This document shows positions 32,362 through 42,865 of a stretch of 64,000 nucleotides of DNA, in pieces (position 1 is the stretch's first letter; each line of letters starts with the position of its first letter). The position numbers and the translations under genes are program-made. The notes below the pieces were generated by a model that searched no databases, had not been told where the DNA came from, and saw nothing but the letters and a program-made list of their open reading frames with translations. Source of the DNA: Fusarium oxysporum f. sp. lycopersici 4287. Lineage: Eukaryota > Ascomycota > Sordariomycetes > Hypocreales > Nectriaceae. The DNA lies in the NCBI RefSeq assembly GCF_000149955.1, contig NC_030991.1, positions 289,295-353,294 on the forward strand. The letters run 5' to 3'.

Positions 32362-33115
32362 TCAAATACTATACTCAATTAGCCATAATAACTTCAAAAC
32401 GAAATGTAACAGCCATATCCTTTGTAGAGTCTCGGACTGCTCGAGGTAGTAGGTACTAGCCAGGTTGATTTCGCGCTTTGTCTCATCGAGCTTAATATAA
32501 GTACGGAAGACATATATCCCCTAGAGATTGTTATGTGAGATTTTCCCAGTATTAAAACAGGAACGAATACATGGGGACCACCTACGAGGATGCCACCCAG
32601 AAGATGGAAGAACCATGCGATACATGAAAAGGCCGGGACCGTCTTCCACGGTCCGCAACCCGCCCCGTTGATGGTAACTGTCCCCATGCGCCTGAATCGC
32701 CAGAAACGACCCCAATAGTAACCCCGATAGTTGCAATACCAACGTGCAGAGCAAACGTGACTACCAATTGTCTATATAAAAAGAATTAAAATAAAAAATA
32801 AATAAATAAAAAACGTTGCGCATGATTAGTATGTGGTCTTATGCAAAGGGGTGATATTAGAATGGAAGGGGCAGCCATACAGTCTGAAGCAGGCAATATG
32901 CCAAGAGCCACATGACAAACATTACAAGGTCAAAGGGGAATGCTAAGAATATGTCCTCAAATGGCGGACAGAAAAGGATGGACTGGATAATACCAAGGCA
33001 CGTGACGACAATGCCATAGATAATCCGTCCATCGGCATGCACCTCCGCGATACTGATAAGGTAACAGAAGCGCGAGAGAATTCCTAGGACGATTTATGGC
33101 GGAGGCAAGCTCACC
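32362..33115 (-). CDS. MARVEL-like four-helix membrane protein (spliced)
   Basis: Not visible as one ORF, but splicing on the minus strand gives a coherent protein. Exon ~33115-32881 has ISILLCL...LSRFCYLIS and RIIYGIVVTCLGIIQSILF, FLAFPFDLVMFVMWLLAYCL. Intron 32880-32772 (GTATGG...TATAG). Exon 32771-32586 has CSARWYCNYRGYYWGRFWRF, AGCGPWKTVPAFSCIAWFFH and LLGGIL. Intron 32585-32521 (GTAGGT...CTCTAG). Exon 32520-32362 has GIYVFRTYIKLDETKREINL and STYYLEQSET. Four hydrophobic helices, the Cys/Trp/Tyr-rich third segment and TYYLEQ match fungal MARVEL-domain proteins of the plasma membrane or secretory pathway. No ATG is found in frame upstream; the N-terminus seems to need a further 31-nt intron near 33085 or is damaged. 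It may therefore be a recent pseudogene. Confidence 0.65.
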
Positions 33116-34754
33116 AAGGCAGAGAAGAATAGAAATGAACTTATGTGTATAACACTAATTCCTACTATTTTGGAGTGTAGCTGGAGTAATTGAATGAAAT
33201 GATGCTGTATGTTACTCCAGTTCGCAATCATTATGTTGCAGGTACAGCTAATTAATCATGTCGCTTAAATTAAGACGAAATACAAGGCAAACTGTGGTAT
33301 ATATGCTTTTGAGGCGACTGGTCAATTTCGGCATCTGATATCATCACTACGCAACAGTGTATTAATCAGTAGTTTCATTGTGTCCCAGTCTATATGTTGT
33401 ATGAGTTGTCATATTATGTGGCAGACGGCAACAATCGCTATAGAATTGCACTTGATAAATTAGCAAGAGGAGTGAAATTGAGATTTAGGAAAGAAGTCAG
33501 CATGTTCTGATAACGGGTCTCGACCATTCTTTAACTAAAGTTTCAAAGCGCCTGTGGCATGATGTTGAGTCACTAACTGCTAACAGCTGTAATCTAGGGT
33601 TGTTTGACTATTCCTATTCTGGTGCAGAGAACCTTAGTTGGTGTGGCACGTAAAGCTACGCGTAACATCACGCAACCGACAGATGCCTCTGTACGTGTTC
33701 CTGCTGTGTTTCTATGTGGTCAGTTTTTTCCTCCTTCCCTGTGCGATCGCTCTTCCTTCCTCGGCGTTTTTATGCGTATGCGTCAAGAATCGCACTATAG
33801 CTGCATTCCTTACAGTCTTTGAGAGTTGTGTAGGGGATGGGTGTCCACATGGCGGGTGATTATGTCGAGCGTACACCCGGCCTGCTCAGAAGCTTAAGAT
33901 CCATCCAGGCATTGTTCAGCAAGTATCGAGAACTTGCAACCAGTTCCTCGACTGCAGGTTGGGCGTTTCCGTTCGCAAGATGTATCAGTGGTGGCCATCA
34001 CGATCACAAGCAAAGATGACTCACACTCGACGACGCGGGAGACATTAAGCAATACTAACGGTCAATAAAGCAAAAACACAAAACACTCTTTCGCTTGGAC
34101 TTAGGCTCTGCTGAAGATGATCAGGTCATGTTACCTGGGTATAATGAGGCACAAGAGACAGGTCGACTACTATCGTAAACATTGTCTGCGGGCGGTTCCA
34201 AGGGGATCAAGATATGCTAATTTGTAGGTCAGTCTCTTGTTCATCCCCTTTGCGTGACGCTTCTTTTCAACTTGTGAAGTTACCCATCATCAGGAGTGGA
34301 CCAGGAGCAGTATCTCTAGTCTGTCTACAAGACGCCTTTGCGAGTGGGAGAGTAAGAGTTCAACACATTTTACAGACCCTTCCTTAACCTCTCTCTTCAC
34401 CACACAGTACCCTCTTTCGAGCGCAAAGTCCAAGGAGGCTGGGGTGTTCGTCGTGATCATGACGTGCTTTGTCAAGACTGATTAGCTATCGGACCTTCTT
34501 CCGCTCAGTTTTATCAGGCACCACCCTTGCGACTCGCCCGGGATAACGCCACATGGATCTCGCACGTGTTCTGTTGGCCAATTTGTTTCGTTGATTGTTG
34601 TCATCTGACAATACGCTCAAGTTGATACCACTTTATTTATAGATTACGGCATTTTGTATATTTGGCTTGTGTCCATGAGTATGTGGCTTCTTATCATTTT
34701 ACCAACACATTCGGATCATCTGGAGTTTCTGATTTATTGTAAGCCCATTGCTCC
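33116..34754. other. intergenic, no supported gene
   Basis: 1.6 kb without recognisable coding sequence. A 61-codon minus-strand frame (34290-34475; LDFALERGYCVVK, CVELLLSHS) faintly resembles an ankyrin repeat but is too short to claim. The last few hundred bases are the promoter of the second bHLH gene. Confidence 0.3.
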
Positions 34755-35282
34755 ATGGTCTGCCAACCAAGTCTTGAGATGAACCTTGACTATATCTGCC
34801 ACGAGGCTAACACAGAACCGCTGAGAGAGCCGAGCGGGCCCTTGGCTCGTCCTGAAGAGGCGAGCAACCCATCGAATCAACAACCCCTCAGCAAGAATAT
34901 TTCACTTCCTCGTCCCAACGTTCAACTTCAACTTCAACTTCGATCAGCATCGCGCAAATCAAAGAACCGCAAGCGTCGTAGCGCAGTTCCCAGCAATCAA
35001 GCACACGCCCGAGAAAGTCATAACTTTGCCGAGAAACTCTACCGTTCCCGACTCAAGATGCAATTTGAATGGCTTCTCGCAGTTCTGCTAGCGGCACAGG
35101 CGCGTAGCCTTGCTCACAGGGATACAACGGCCTATCTTGGCCAGATTCGCAGCAGAGGGCAAGTATTGGATATGGCAAGGAATCGCATCCACGAGTTAGA
35201 AGGAAAGATTGAGTCTATACTGAATAGAGAAGAGATGGATACTATGTATCATGTCGCATACAAGGAGAGGGATTTACAGTAA
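34755..35282 (+). CDS. bHLH transcription factor (second paralog)
   Basis: A 175-residue intronless ORF. LRSASRKSKNRKRRS precedes a basic helix-loop-helix domain: ARESHNFAEKLYRSRLKMQF (basic region and helix 1), an extended loop, and IRSRGQVLDMARNRIHELEG (helix 2). It is the paralog of the gene at 5663-6627: both share the LRSASRKSK lead, the ARE-HN-EK-YR-RLK core, the L-AVL continuation and the SRG-VLD-A--RI helix. This copy is shorter, lacks the upstream exons and has a degraded acidic region. Basic-region residues H and R are kept; the canonical Glu is in the ARES position. Probably functional; partners and targets unknown. Confidence 0.8.
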   Translation: MVCQPSLEMNLDYICHEANTEPLREPSGPLARPEEASNPSNQQPLSKNISLPRPNVQLQLQLRSASRKSKNRKRRSAVPSNQAHARESHNFAEKLYRSRLKMQFEWLLAVLLAAQARSLAHRDTTAYLGQIRSRGQVLDMARNRIHELEGKIESILNREEMDTMYHVAYKERDLQ

Positions 35283-35530
35283 GGGAACAGCATGAAAACC
35301 TTGTCATTGTAATCATATGATTTGAGATGAGAGTCATTTTTATTCAGGGCCATCAGATGATCTTGAGAGCAATTAGTCCACGATTTTAAACATCTATATT
35401 GATGTAAAACATTATCAAAAAAGTACTTTTCAAAGCACGATATATGGTCTTGAAAGAGGTAGCATTTCTGAGGTTATTCTTTTCCTAAACATATTAGCTA
35501 GAGCCTGATTTTCCCGTTTACTTTGGTATG
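35283..35530. other. convergent intergenic region
   Basis: The 248 bp between the stop of the plus-strand bHLH gene and the stop of the minus-strand ABC-F gene. AT-rich, with room for both 3' ends. Nothing else seen. Confidence 0.4.
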
Positions 35531-37930
35531 CTAACTATGCAGTAAGTCCTTAATCTGCTCTTCCATGATGTTCTCGAATTCTTGGACTCCTCCTTCCAGC
35601 ATCGTTAATTTACCCTGTCTCAATCTGTACACAGCCCGTCTCTCCTCCCACCCTGCCTCATCCTCAATACCATCGACTTCCGAGCTTTCATTCTCATCTC
35701 TAATGCCTTCGATTGAACCTTTTATAAACCATCGGTCGTGTGAGATCAATATCACCGCTCCTTTCCAATTTCTTAGTGCATCACGTAAAGCTGTGATAGT
35801 ACTGTAGTCCAGATGCGTCGTAACTTCATCTAGCACTAGACAATGCGGCCTTTTCCAGAGGATCCTTGCCAGTTCGAGACGCACGAGCTGACCGCCTGAA
35901 AGCTTCAGTACCGGCACGTCGGATGCAAGCCGTCCCGGTAGTCCCAGCGATCCCAATAAGCCTCGTATCTCACCCTCGTCTAGCTTATCACCTACCTCCC
36001 GCGATAGCAAAGCCAAGGCTGTGATCTCCGGTTCCGTTTTCACTAAGAACTTCAATTCTTGGACGGCATGCTGCGAGTAGTACCCTAGCTTTAGACGAGG
36101 GTGTTTGCTTAAGATGCCAGTGGTCGGTTTAATCTCCTCAACCAACAAGCGAATCAAAGTTGATTTACCCGCGCCATTGAGACCGAGTATACCCACATGG
36201 TCGCCCATGTTCACTGATAGAGTGACATCCTGGAGGGATGGCTGGGGCATAGCTTTTGTCCCTTTAGGTACAGGGTATTGGAAGGTTACTTCTTCAAGGC
36301 TTATTAATGGCCCCGGGAAGGGGAGTTCTGAGGGCTCTGGGAGGGACATGGTGACGCCACGGTCTTCGTTGGGGATGACTATTTCCTCCCGCGCGGTGAG
36401 ATATTTGCCGATTCGGTCGCGGTTAAGCTTAAAACAGGTGCCTTTTGCAGAAACGTTCATGCCCATACGATCATCGAGACGTTTTTGACGGCTCTTTGCC
36501 TGACATATCTTGTTCTGGTCATCGGCTTTCCGGCCCTCAACTATATTATGGCGGATTGTCTCCTGCATATGGACGCGCTGTTTATCCTGGGCTTCCTTCA
36601 TCTTGATGAGGTAGAGCCGCTTTTCGGACTCCGAGGCCTCATAGGTCGGAAGACCGCCATGGAAATACATTAAAGACTTGTCCTTAATAATGATAAGGTC
36701 AGTGCATAGGCTGATAAAATCGCGGTCGTGGGAAACGAGAACGAGTGTTGGGGCAGGGTTGTCTAAAGAGGGTCTGGAGAAGAGAGTTTCAAGGTAGCGT
36801 TGCAACCAGATAATACCGAAGAGGTCGAGGAAATTGGTTGGTTCGTCGAGGATCAGGATATCTGTGACTTGAAGAAGGGCGACAGCGAGTGCGCTGCGCA
36901 TAAGCCAGCCTCCGGATAGGGAAGATGCTGGGTGAGTCATGTAGTCGTCAGTGAATCCAAGACCGATGAGAATTTTCTTAGCGCGAGATTCAATATCGGC
37001 AAGACGTGTGGGTTCAACTTGGATCTGTAATTCAGCAAGCAGATCTACTGCTTCTTGTGTTTCGGCTTCGAGGGCCTCCAAAGATATCTCGGTGTCCTGT
37101 TGCTCCTTTCTACAGAAGGTCAGCCATGCCAAACCCCACTTGAGTGTTATGGGTGTCCTACAGGTTGCCGTACTCAGCCACCGCCCTCTCATATTCAGAC
37201 AAGGCCTTACGAGCTTGCAAACCCCTTGCATCACTGCGCAATCTCGCGTCTTTATCAAGGACGAATAGGTGTTTCTGCATTCGCTCATAACGAACTTGTC
37301 TCAGGGCCCGGAGTACTCCATACGAGTATGAGCTATTGACACCGTCCGAAAGTGCTAGCTCAATCAGCATGTAAACGCCATAAAGCATGACGGTACTGAC
37401 TATTAATCTCACGCTCAAGCTCGCTTCTCGCCGTGGCTTTTTCAATAACATCCTCTAGAACTGTCTGGCTTTCCCCAGTTGCGGTAGTGCGAGGCCGTAA
37501 ATCGTTCGCTTCGACGTCGTCAGCATTGGTCTGCTGTAAAATCGATACTCTGGTCTTTTCCGGGATACCAGGTATGAGCTTCTCAGCGATGGCTCGGAGT
37601 AGAGCTAAATCTATTAGCATGAGATGTAAGTATTAGGGAGTTCCCGTACTCGATTTCCCAGAACCATTCCGCCCGATTAGAGCATAGCGACTACTGGCTT
37701 TAAGCCGCAAGTTGGCGCCGCTGAGGATCTCGGTGCTTTCGGATAGTTTGGCTTTGTGCTTGGGCCTGGCTGTCCCTTTGTTGCTATTTTGTGAGGTTAC
37801 TGTGATACCGAGACCCTCGATATTAAGCTGTCTGTGTCAGATAAACACATGGATTTAAAGGACTAACTTCCTTACTTCTCGATAATTCGGACTCCCAATG
37901 TGAAACCTAGTCTGTTGGCATGATACTAGG
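35531..37930 (-). CDS. ABC-F family ATPase (soluble twin-NBD protein)
   Basis: Two nucleotide-binding domains without membrane segments, the ABC-F layout (translation/ribosome-associated ATPases such as Gcn20/Arb1). NBD1: Walker A GRNGSGKS (about 37650), signature SSLSGGW, Walker B ILILDEPTNFLD, VSHDRDF. NBD2: GLNGAGKST, LKLSGGQL, CLVLDEVTTHLD, ISHDRWF. NBD2 has DEVTTHLD instead of the usual DEPTNHLD. The large last exon is 37109-35531. Upstream introns inferred on the minus strand: 37161-37110 (52 nt), 37400-37355, about 37660-37620 and 37875-37832. Each joins conserved text in frame (EREIN to TLSDGV; AEYGNL to KEQQD). No ATG lies in frame upstream of about 37930: the frame reaches a TAG there, so the N-terminus is lost or lies in an unseen exon. 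Confidence 0.8.
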
Positions 37931-38474
37931 ATCGAGGTACGGGATTCCGCCATAATTAAGCTTGATTCTGCCTCTTTACCTATACTTGTTACATGAACTT
38001 GGAAGCAAGAAATACAAGTATTATTGCTAATGATTGAAAATTTGCAGCTTTACCTGGCTGGGTTAATAACCTTCGAACCTAAATTGGTAAAGTATAGTGA
38101 GTCATTTCGTAATAATGACGTAATAGTTATTGGGTTTTGTTAATAGTGGTGTTACTCGAGAGTATTCTGACTCACAATCTCCGAAGAACTCATGAGGCCA
38201 CAACCTATCTCTTTGACTGCGCGAAGGCTCCCATTGGGTATCTTACAGGGATCTTAGCCAATTACGATCAGTATCTCTCTACCCTCACCCAAATCAAGAT
38301 ACAGGACTAACACATTACCACCAAGCTAGCGACCGACTTAGATAGTGACCTAGTAGTGGAGACTGGTACCGTGTGGGAGCCTTCGCGCAGTCAAAGAGAT
38401 ACTCCGTCCCACCCTATCCCTATTACGGCAGTACGAGCGGGGATCCATTACCCTTTGACTGGTGTAAAGCAATA
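37931..38474. other. intergenic with a probable retroelement fragment
   Basis: At 38163-38470 (+) there is a long open stretch interrupted by one stop (HEATTYLFDCAKAPIGYLTG, LATDLDSDLVVETGTVWEPS, AVRAGIHYPLTG). It lies directly beside a solo LTR and reads like a gag-type remnant, but I do not recognise it. The rest is featureless. Confidence 0.3.
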
Positions 38475-38627
38475 TGTCGCACTGAGCGTGCTTAAAGGGT
38501 TAGAGTGAATATGATGAGCAGCAGCAAATGGGTTGATTGATTGTCTTAAGTTATCTCTTGTGCGGGGTATTCCATCCCGCACAGTTACTCAAAGCATAGC
38601 TAGATTACCAATGCCTACCCTGCGACA
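38475..38627 (-). repeat. solo LTR of the copia family at 42.3-48.0 kb
   Basis: Starts TGTCGCACTGAGCG and ends CCTACCCTGCGACA, the reverse complement of the 154 bp LTRs at 42337 and 47812. It differs from them by roughly ten substitutions and small indels, so it is an older insertion. No internal copia sequence accompanies it, which indicates LTR-LTR recombination. A clean target duplication is not visible. Confidence 0.9.
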
Positions 38628-38766
38628 GCACTCCTCCTCGGTGATGGTTCTATCTCGCTTGAATTCCACATGTTGATGCAGCTTCGTACACCGACGTCGT
38701 CGCTATAGCTTCCCTCCGACCTGAGTCCTGTTTTCCCGAGAGGGCAGCGCACCTTCTGTCGATGCC

Positions 38767-39954
38767 ATGACGACCATGTCCATCTTCCAGTCGCAACGAC
38801 GCTTGGTTCTCATCGCTTTCGCTGCCTTCTTTGTCGCGAGCGTCTATCTCTGCACCATAGGACTATTCGCCATGGATTTCAACCGCGCGTCCGTATCCTC
38901 AAGTTACGAGGACGTCGAAGTGGACCTCTCTAAGGCCGATCTCCCCGCATCTACCATCTCCTACAACCGGCCATCATCCGAGGGTATCACCATCGTGGCT
39001 GCGCTTCCTGACGAGTACGTCCCGACCACCGATAATAAGAGAAGGATAATCGTGATCGGAGACCTCCACGGCATGATCGACCCGCTCAATACCCTCCTCG
39101 AAGAGACCGGGTTCGACAGCACAAGAGACCACATCGTGTCTGTAGGCGACATGGTCAACAAGGGTCCCGATTCTGCCGGCGTTGTCAAACGCCTCATGGA
39201 TCTTAACGCCAGCGCCGTCCGTGGGAACCACGAAGATCGCGTGTTATTGGCGTGGGTAGCTTATAATACTATGGAAGGTGTCGCGACTGACTTGGCCGTG
39301 AACGACGCGGAGGCGCCTCCAGGCGAGTCCGGCGATCTGAAGACAGCACGGACCCTTTCGCCAGAGCAGCTGGACTGGCTGAAGAGCTTGCCGGTTATCC
39401 TCACCGTTGACCCGCTCAACCTGTATATTGTCCACGCAGGACTTGTCCCTGGTATTGAGCTTGAGCAGCAAGACCCTTGGGCCGTAATGAATATGCGAAC
39501 GCTTACCCACCCTACCGACAATTTCCGCAGGAAGGAAGAAGAGAAGCAGGAGAAAAAGGGGCAGAAAAAGAAGAAGGAAGGGGAGCGAAAAAAGCAAGAA
39601 GAGGAAAAAAAGAATAAAAACTCCCGTCGTGATGTGGCCGAGCCTGACGCCGCCACCGAAAACATCGTCATCGAGAAGATCATGCCCAACCACGAGGCCT
39701 GGATCCCTATCGACAACCACGACGGCGACAAGTGGGCCGACTTCTGGAACCGCGAGCAGAAGCGAGTTGCCAAGTCCTATCGCCGCACCGTAATCTACGG
39801 CCACGATTCTCAGCGCGGCTATCAGGAAGATCTATACACCTTTGGCCTCGACTCCGGGTGCGTCAAAGGCGGTGCCCTGTCAGGCTTTATCATCCAGGCG
39901 GTCGAGGGGGCTTGGACGCACACCACCGTGCAGGTGCCGTGTAAAGAGTCGTGA
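38767..39954 (+). CDS. calcineurin-like metallophosphatase, PPN2-type vacuolar polyphosphatase
   Basis: A 395-residue single-exon protein. An N-terminal signal anchor (residues about 12-35; LVLIAFAAFFVASVYLCTIG) fits a type II vacuolar membrane protein. Metallophosphoesterase motifs are in order: VIGDLHG (about 97), VGDMVNKGPDS (about 127), RGNHED (about 151), VHAGLVPG (about 222) and VIYGHDSQ (about 350). The domain matches yeast Ppn2, a Zn-dependent endopolyphosphatase that cleaves inorganic polyphosphate. A Lys/Glu-rich low-complexity insert (about residues 256-290) interrupts the domain between the fourth and fifth motifs and is probably a surface loop. Codon use is more GC-rich than in the neighbours, consistent with an old resident gene. 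It lies between a solo LTR and a complete copia element yet is undamaged. Confidence 0.85.
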   Translation: MTTMSIFQSQRRLVLIAFAAFFVASVYLCTIGLFAMDFNRASVSSSYEDVEVDLSKADLPASTISYNRPSSEGITIVAALPDEYVPTTDNKRRIIVIGDLHGMIDPLNTLLEETGFDSTRDHIVSVGDMVNKGPDSAGVVKRLMDLNASAVRGNHEDRVLLAWVAYNTMEGVATDLAVNDAEAPPGESGDLKTARTLSPEQLDWLKSLPVILTVDPLNLYIVHAGLVPGIELEQQDPWAVMNMRTLTHPTDNFRRKEEEKQEKKGQKKKKEGERKKQEEEKKNKNSRRDVAEPDAATENIVIEKIMPNHEAWIPIDNHDGDKWADFWNREQKRVAKSYRRTVIYGHDSQRGYQEDLYTFGLDSGCVKGGALSGFIIQAVEGAWTHTTVQVPCKES

Positions 39955-40748
39955 GCTTGGTGTGGGCGTGAGTAAAGCTCGATAACAGGCAGCGCATTGT
40001 ACGGGCTACAACATATTTTCTGGAAGGGGAGAGATGCTTGGCCTGCATTTATTGTTAGGGTCGTCTTTGCAGGCGTTGGAGATGAGTGTTTTTGGCAACG
40101 CCGATGAAATAAATAAGCATCCAATCTCGTTTCTATCGTGTGGGATGATAGCATATTCACGGTTTGATCAATGATGGAGGATCCTGGGTTGGCATGACTC
40201 TTATTCTCATTGAGTACCGCCATAGTAGGGTCCTGTGGATATTTTGACGAACCGTTTTCTCCCGTAGCACCCTCGCTAAGCGAATCGCCAGACGCTGTTG
40301 CAAACAAAGGTATACCTATTGTCGTCCATCCCTTTGACCAGATTCTAAATTCACCTGGAATGAGCTTGAGCAGTCACCTTGAGTACTTCCAGAGAACAAA
40401 GAGCAAACCCGAGACGTCCCGCCGCCTTCCGTCCCGGATTAAACGGCCATCCAAACCACCATGACCACCAACAGTCGTATAGCAGTATCACCGGTCGTTA
40501 TACTATTGATGAAATTAAGGGTTGGCATAGCGGCTGGTACAGGCTTTATGCTGCGCTTGCTATCGTGTCGGTGGCGACGATGGCTGGACGGTCTTGGGGC
40601 GCAGGAGTATTGGAGGCGTGTTACGCGTTAGGAGTCACTACTTGCATCGCCATCTCCAACTAGCTCATCAGAGAAAGCGATGACGATGACGACGGAAGAT
40701 AAGACTTTGACTGCCTCCAATACGACCAGTCCTCTTCGCGCTGGTATA
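39955..40748. other. unassigned, two overlapping open frames
   Basis: Two plus-strand frames overlap: 40210-40464 (ESPDAVANKGIPIVVHPFDQ) and 40379-40663 (IDEIKGWHSGWYRLYAALAI, a possible hydrophobic helix). Neither starts with ATG, and no splice model joining them is convincing. A small unknown gene is possible. Confidence 0.25.
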
Positions 40749-41530
40749 CTATCCAGACTGTTTCACTAAATTGTGATAACTCCCATCATAACCTATAGCT
40801 TGAAACAATCTTAAGGTTCTTGGCTCCTGCTTATGACATAACAAAATGCCGCACTCGCTCAAGTATCGGCTGATAGTTTCGTAAACCTTGTCGCCCTTAT
40901 CCTTGTGAACCTTTACTTCAAGCTCCATCAGGTGGAAGGGCCCCGCCTGTACGTCGTCAAACACCGCCCTGTAGCCGGCGACGTCTAGACGCCACTTAGG
41001 ATTTGGGTTGGGCCCAAAACCGAGAAGATCCTCCCAAATGACACTTTGGCAACGTTCAGCGAACCGAATCTGCTCGTCAGCCCAGAGCTCCTTTCTTCCC
41101 GCTAGGAGTGACTGTATCTGACAGGTAAAGGACGTATTATTGCCGTACCTATCCCAGACACAAAGGTATCTCTCCTGTGTTTCCCATGCTGCTCTATTGA
41201 AAGGTGCCTCAACCACTGGAGCCTCTGTGTCGCGAAAGAACCCCTGCGGGGCATCAGACGTTTTCGGGTCGAAATGAACCTTTACCGCTGAGAGCTCATC
41301 GCCGCGTCTGGTTTTTTTGCGGAACATGAGCCCGCCCCAGGAATAGGATGGGGGGTTAGTGTCGTAGTAAGTGATAGGAGTCTTTTTATACGGCTTGCGG
41401 ATACCGTTTTCGCCGAGCTTCTGCAGCACAGCCTGGGGATAAGCTCGTAGTTGAACCTTGGGCCTGGCTGGCCGGTCCGCCTATCCGCGTGTCTTGGTCC
41501 GACCGGGCCTTTCCCTCGGTGGAACCCCAT
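40749..41530 (-). pseudogene. hypothetical protein gene with a frameshift
   Basis: The minus-strand frame from the ATG at 41530 (MGFHRGKGPVGPRHADRRTG ... FNYELIP) breaks in a run of four G/C at about 41435-41438. The next frame continues AYPQAVLQKLGENGIRKPYK, YDTNPPSYSWGGLMF, FRDTEAPVVEAPFNRAAWET and further to a stop at 40749. One base restores about 260 continuous codons. The second block has no ATG of its own near its start. I do not recognise the family: there are no membrane helices or signal peptide, and charged and aromatic residues are well mixed, as in a real globular protein. A sequencing error in the homopolymer is the main alternative to a pseudogene. Confidence 0.5.
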
Positions 41531-42336
41531 GCCCTTCACTGGGGGTGGCGGGGAAACAGGACTACTGCCAGGGAGACTTTGAGCTCCGAGGATCGAGGGT
41601 GAAGATATTCACCGTTGGCTAACCCGAGGCCAAATGGTCAGGTAGATAGACAGGTGGAATGCAGGAAAATGTCGATGGTCGGTACAGGCACATTAGTTAG
41701 TATGAACGGCGAAAGCTTTATGGAGAAACACCCAACAATACATACGTGCCCCGCACATCCATACGTAATATATCCATCAAGATCAAACAATTGAAGCGGT
41801 TTTCCCGAAGTCTGTGAGCCCGTGACCAAGTGCCAAAATTTGGCATAACCACCGTATCTCTTCGGCTGCTCAAACCTCCACCAAGCCGCAAGCCCCACAT
41901 AACCCCTGCGATGACGAGAGTACAAGAGGGGTACTCAAAGTTCCCCTACTACTACTACTTACTCAAGCATGTAAAACGTCGTTTGAAATGACCGGGCGCT
42001 AGCAAAGCAGCGGAGTAGCTGACAAATTAAATCTGGGGTAAGGCATCGATCTAAATCTATGAAATCACGTACAAGACCAAACCTGGGTTAGACATATCCA
42101 ATTCCATTAAAATTCGACCACGGCAATGCACACATTACTACACACAAGAAAATATGAAGAAAAGTTGAATGAATCAGCGAATACTACAAAATCCATTTTT
42201 TACTCATTATTGACTGACAAAATCGTAATGGAACGTGTCCGTCCCGGGGCCCTCGCAAGTACATGGTCTGAGCTCAGAGGGGGCCGAATAGGCCCACAGG
42301 TACCCGTGAGCATTATGTAACCGTGGCTATAAGGGG
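41531..42336. other. no gene supported
   Basis: Left flank of the copia element. Frames on the minus strand (41638-41925) and plus strand (42126-42320) show nothing recognisable. The copia insertion site is at 42332-42336. Confidence 0.3.
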
Positions 42337-42490
42337 TGTCGCAGGGTAGGCATTAGTAATCTAGCTATATGCTTTAAGTAACTCTGCGGGATGAAATTCC
42401 CCGCACAAGAGACAACTTAAGACATCAATCAACCCATTTGCTGCTGCTCATCATATTCACTCTAACCCTTTAAGCACGCTCAGTGCGACA
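42337..42490 (+). repeat. 5' LTR of copia element
   Basis: 154 bp, TGTCGCAGGG ... CAGTGCGACA, identical to the 3' LTR. It should hold the element's promoter; no clear TATA box stands out. Confidence 0.95.
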
Positions 42491-42503
42491 GTTATGAGCC
42501 CGG
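42491..42503 (+). other. primer-binding site, anticodon-arm half of initiator tRNA-Met type
   Basis: GTTATGAGCCCGG directly follows the 5' LTR. Its complement CCGGGCTCATAAC contains the CTCATAA anticodon loop typical of initiator tRNA-Met, rather than a tRNA 3' end. Priming from a cleaved 5' half of tRNAi-Met is known for Drosophila copia and yeast Ty5. The match to this host's own tRNA is inferred. Confidence 0.65.
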
Positions 42504-42865
42504 AGACTCTTTCATTGCCTCTCTCCATCATGATCAGCATCTTCTCTGCCGCAAGCCAAGTCCATCACCACCAGCATCTTCTGCTATCAACTTCGTCGTA
42601 ATGAGAGCTTTCTCTCAAATTGAAAATCTCCTCAGGGGAATCGGCACGAAGTTGAGCCGACTGACGCAATGCTGGTTTCTGGTTCATAGTCGGATGTATC
42701 AGATGGAGCGATATGAAACAGCAACTTGAAGCCCGCAAAAGATTTTAACAGAGAAGACTCCTAAAATCTAACAATCATGATCTCTTTAATCAGCAAGAAG
42801 CTAACACATTAATCAGAAGTCAATTCAAAAAAGACGCTATCCTTTTCTTGACTAAATGTCACAAA

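Noticed and set aside
34290..34475. Ankyrin-repeat fragment on the minus strand
   Set aside because: Only one vaguely fitting segment (LDFALERGYCVVK), with no second repeat.
39244..39804. Long minus-strand frames (170-186 codons) opposite the polyphosphatase gene
   Set aside because: Antisense shadow of a GC-rich coding region; its Phe/Leu run is the complement of the Lys/Glu-rich insert.
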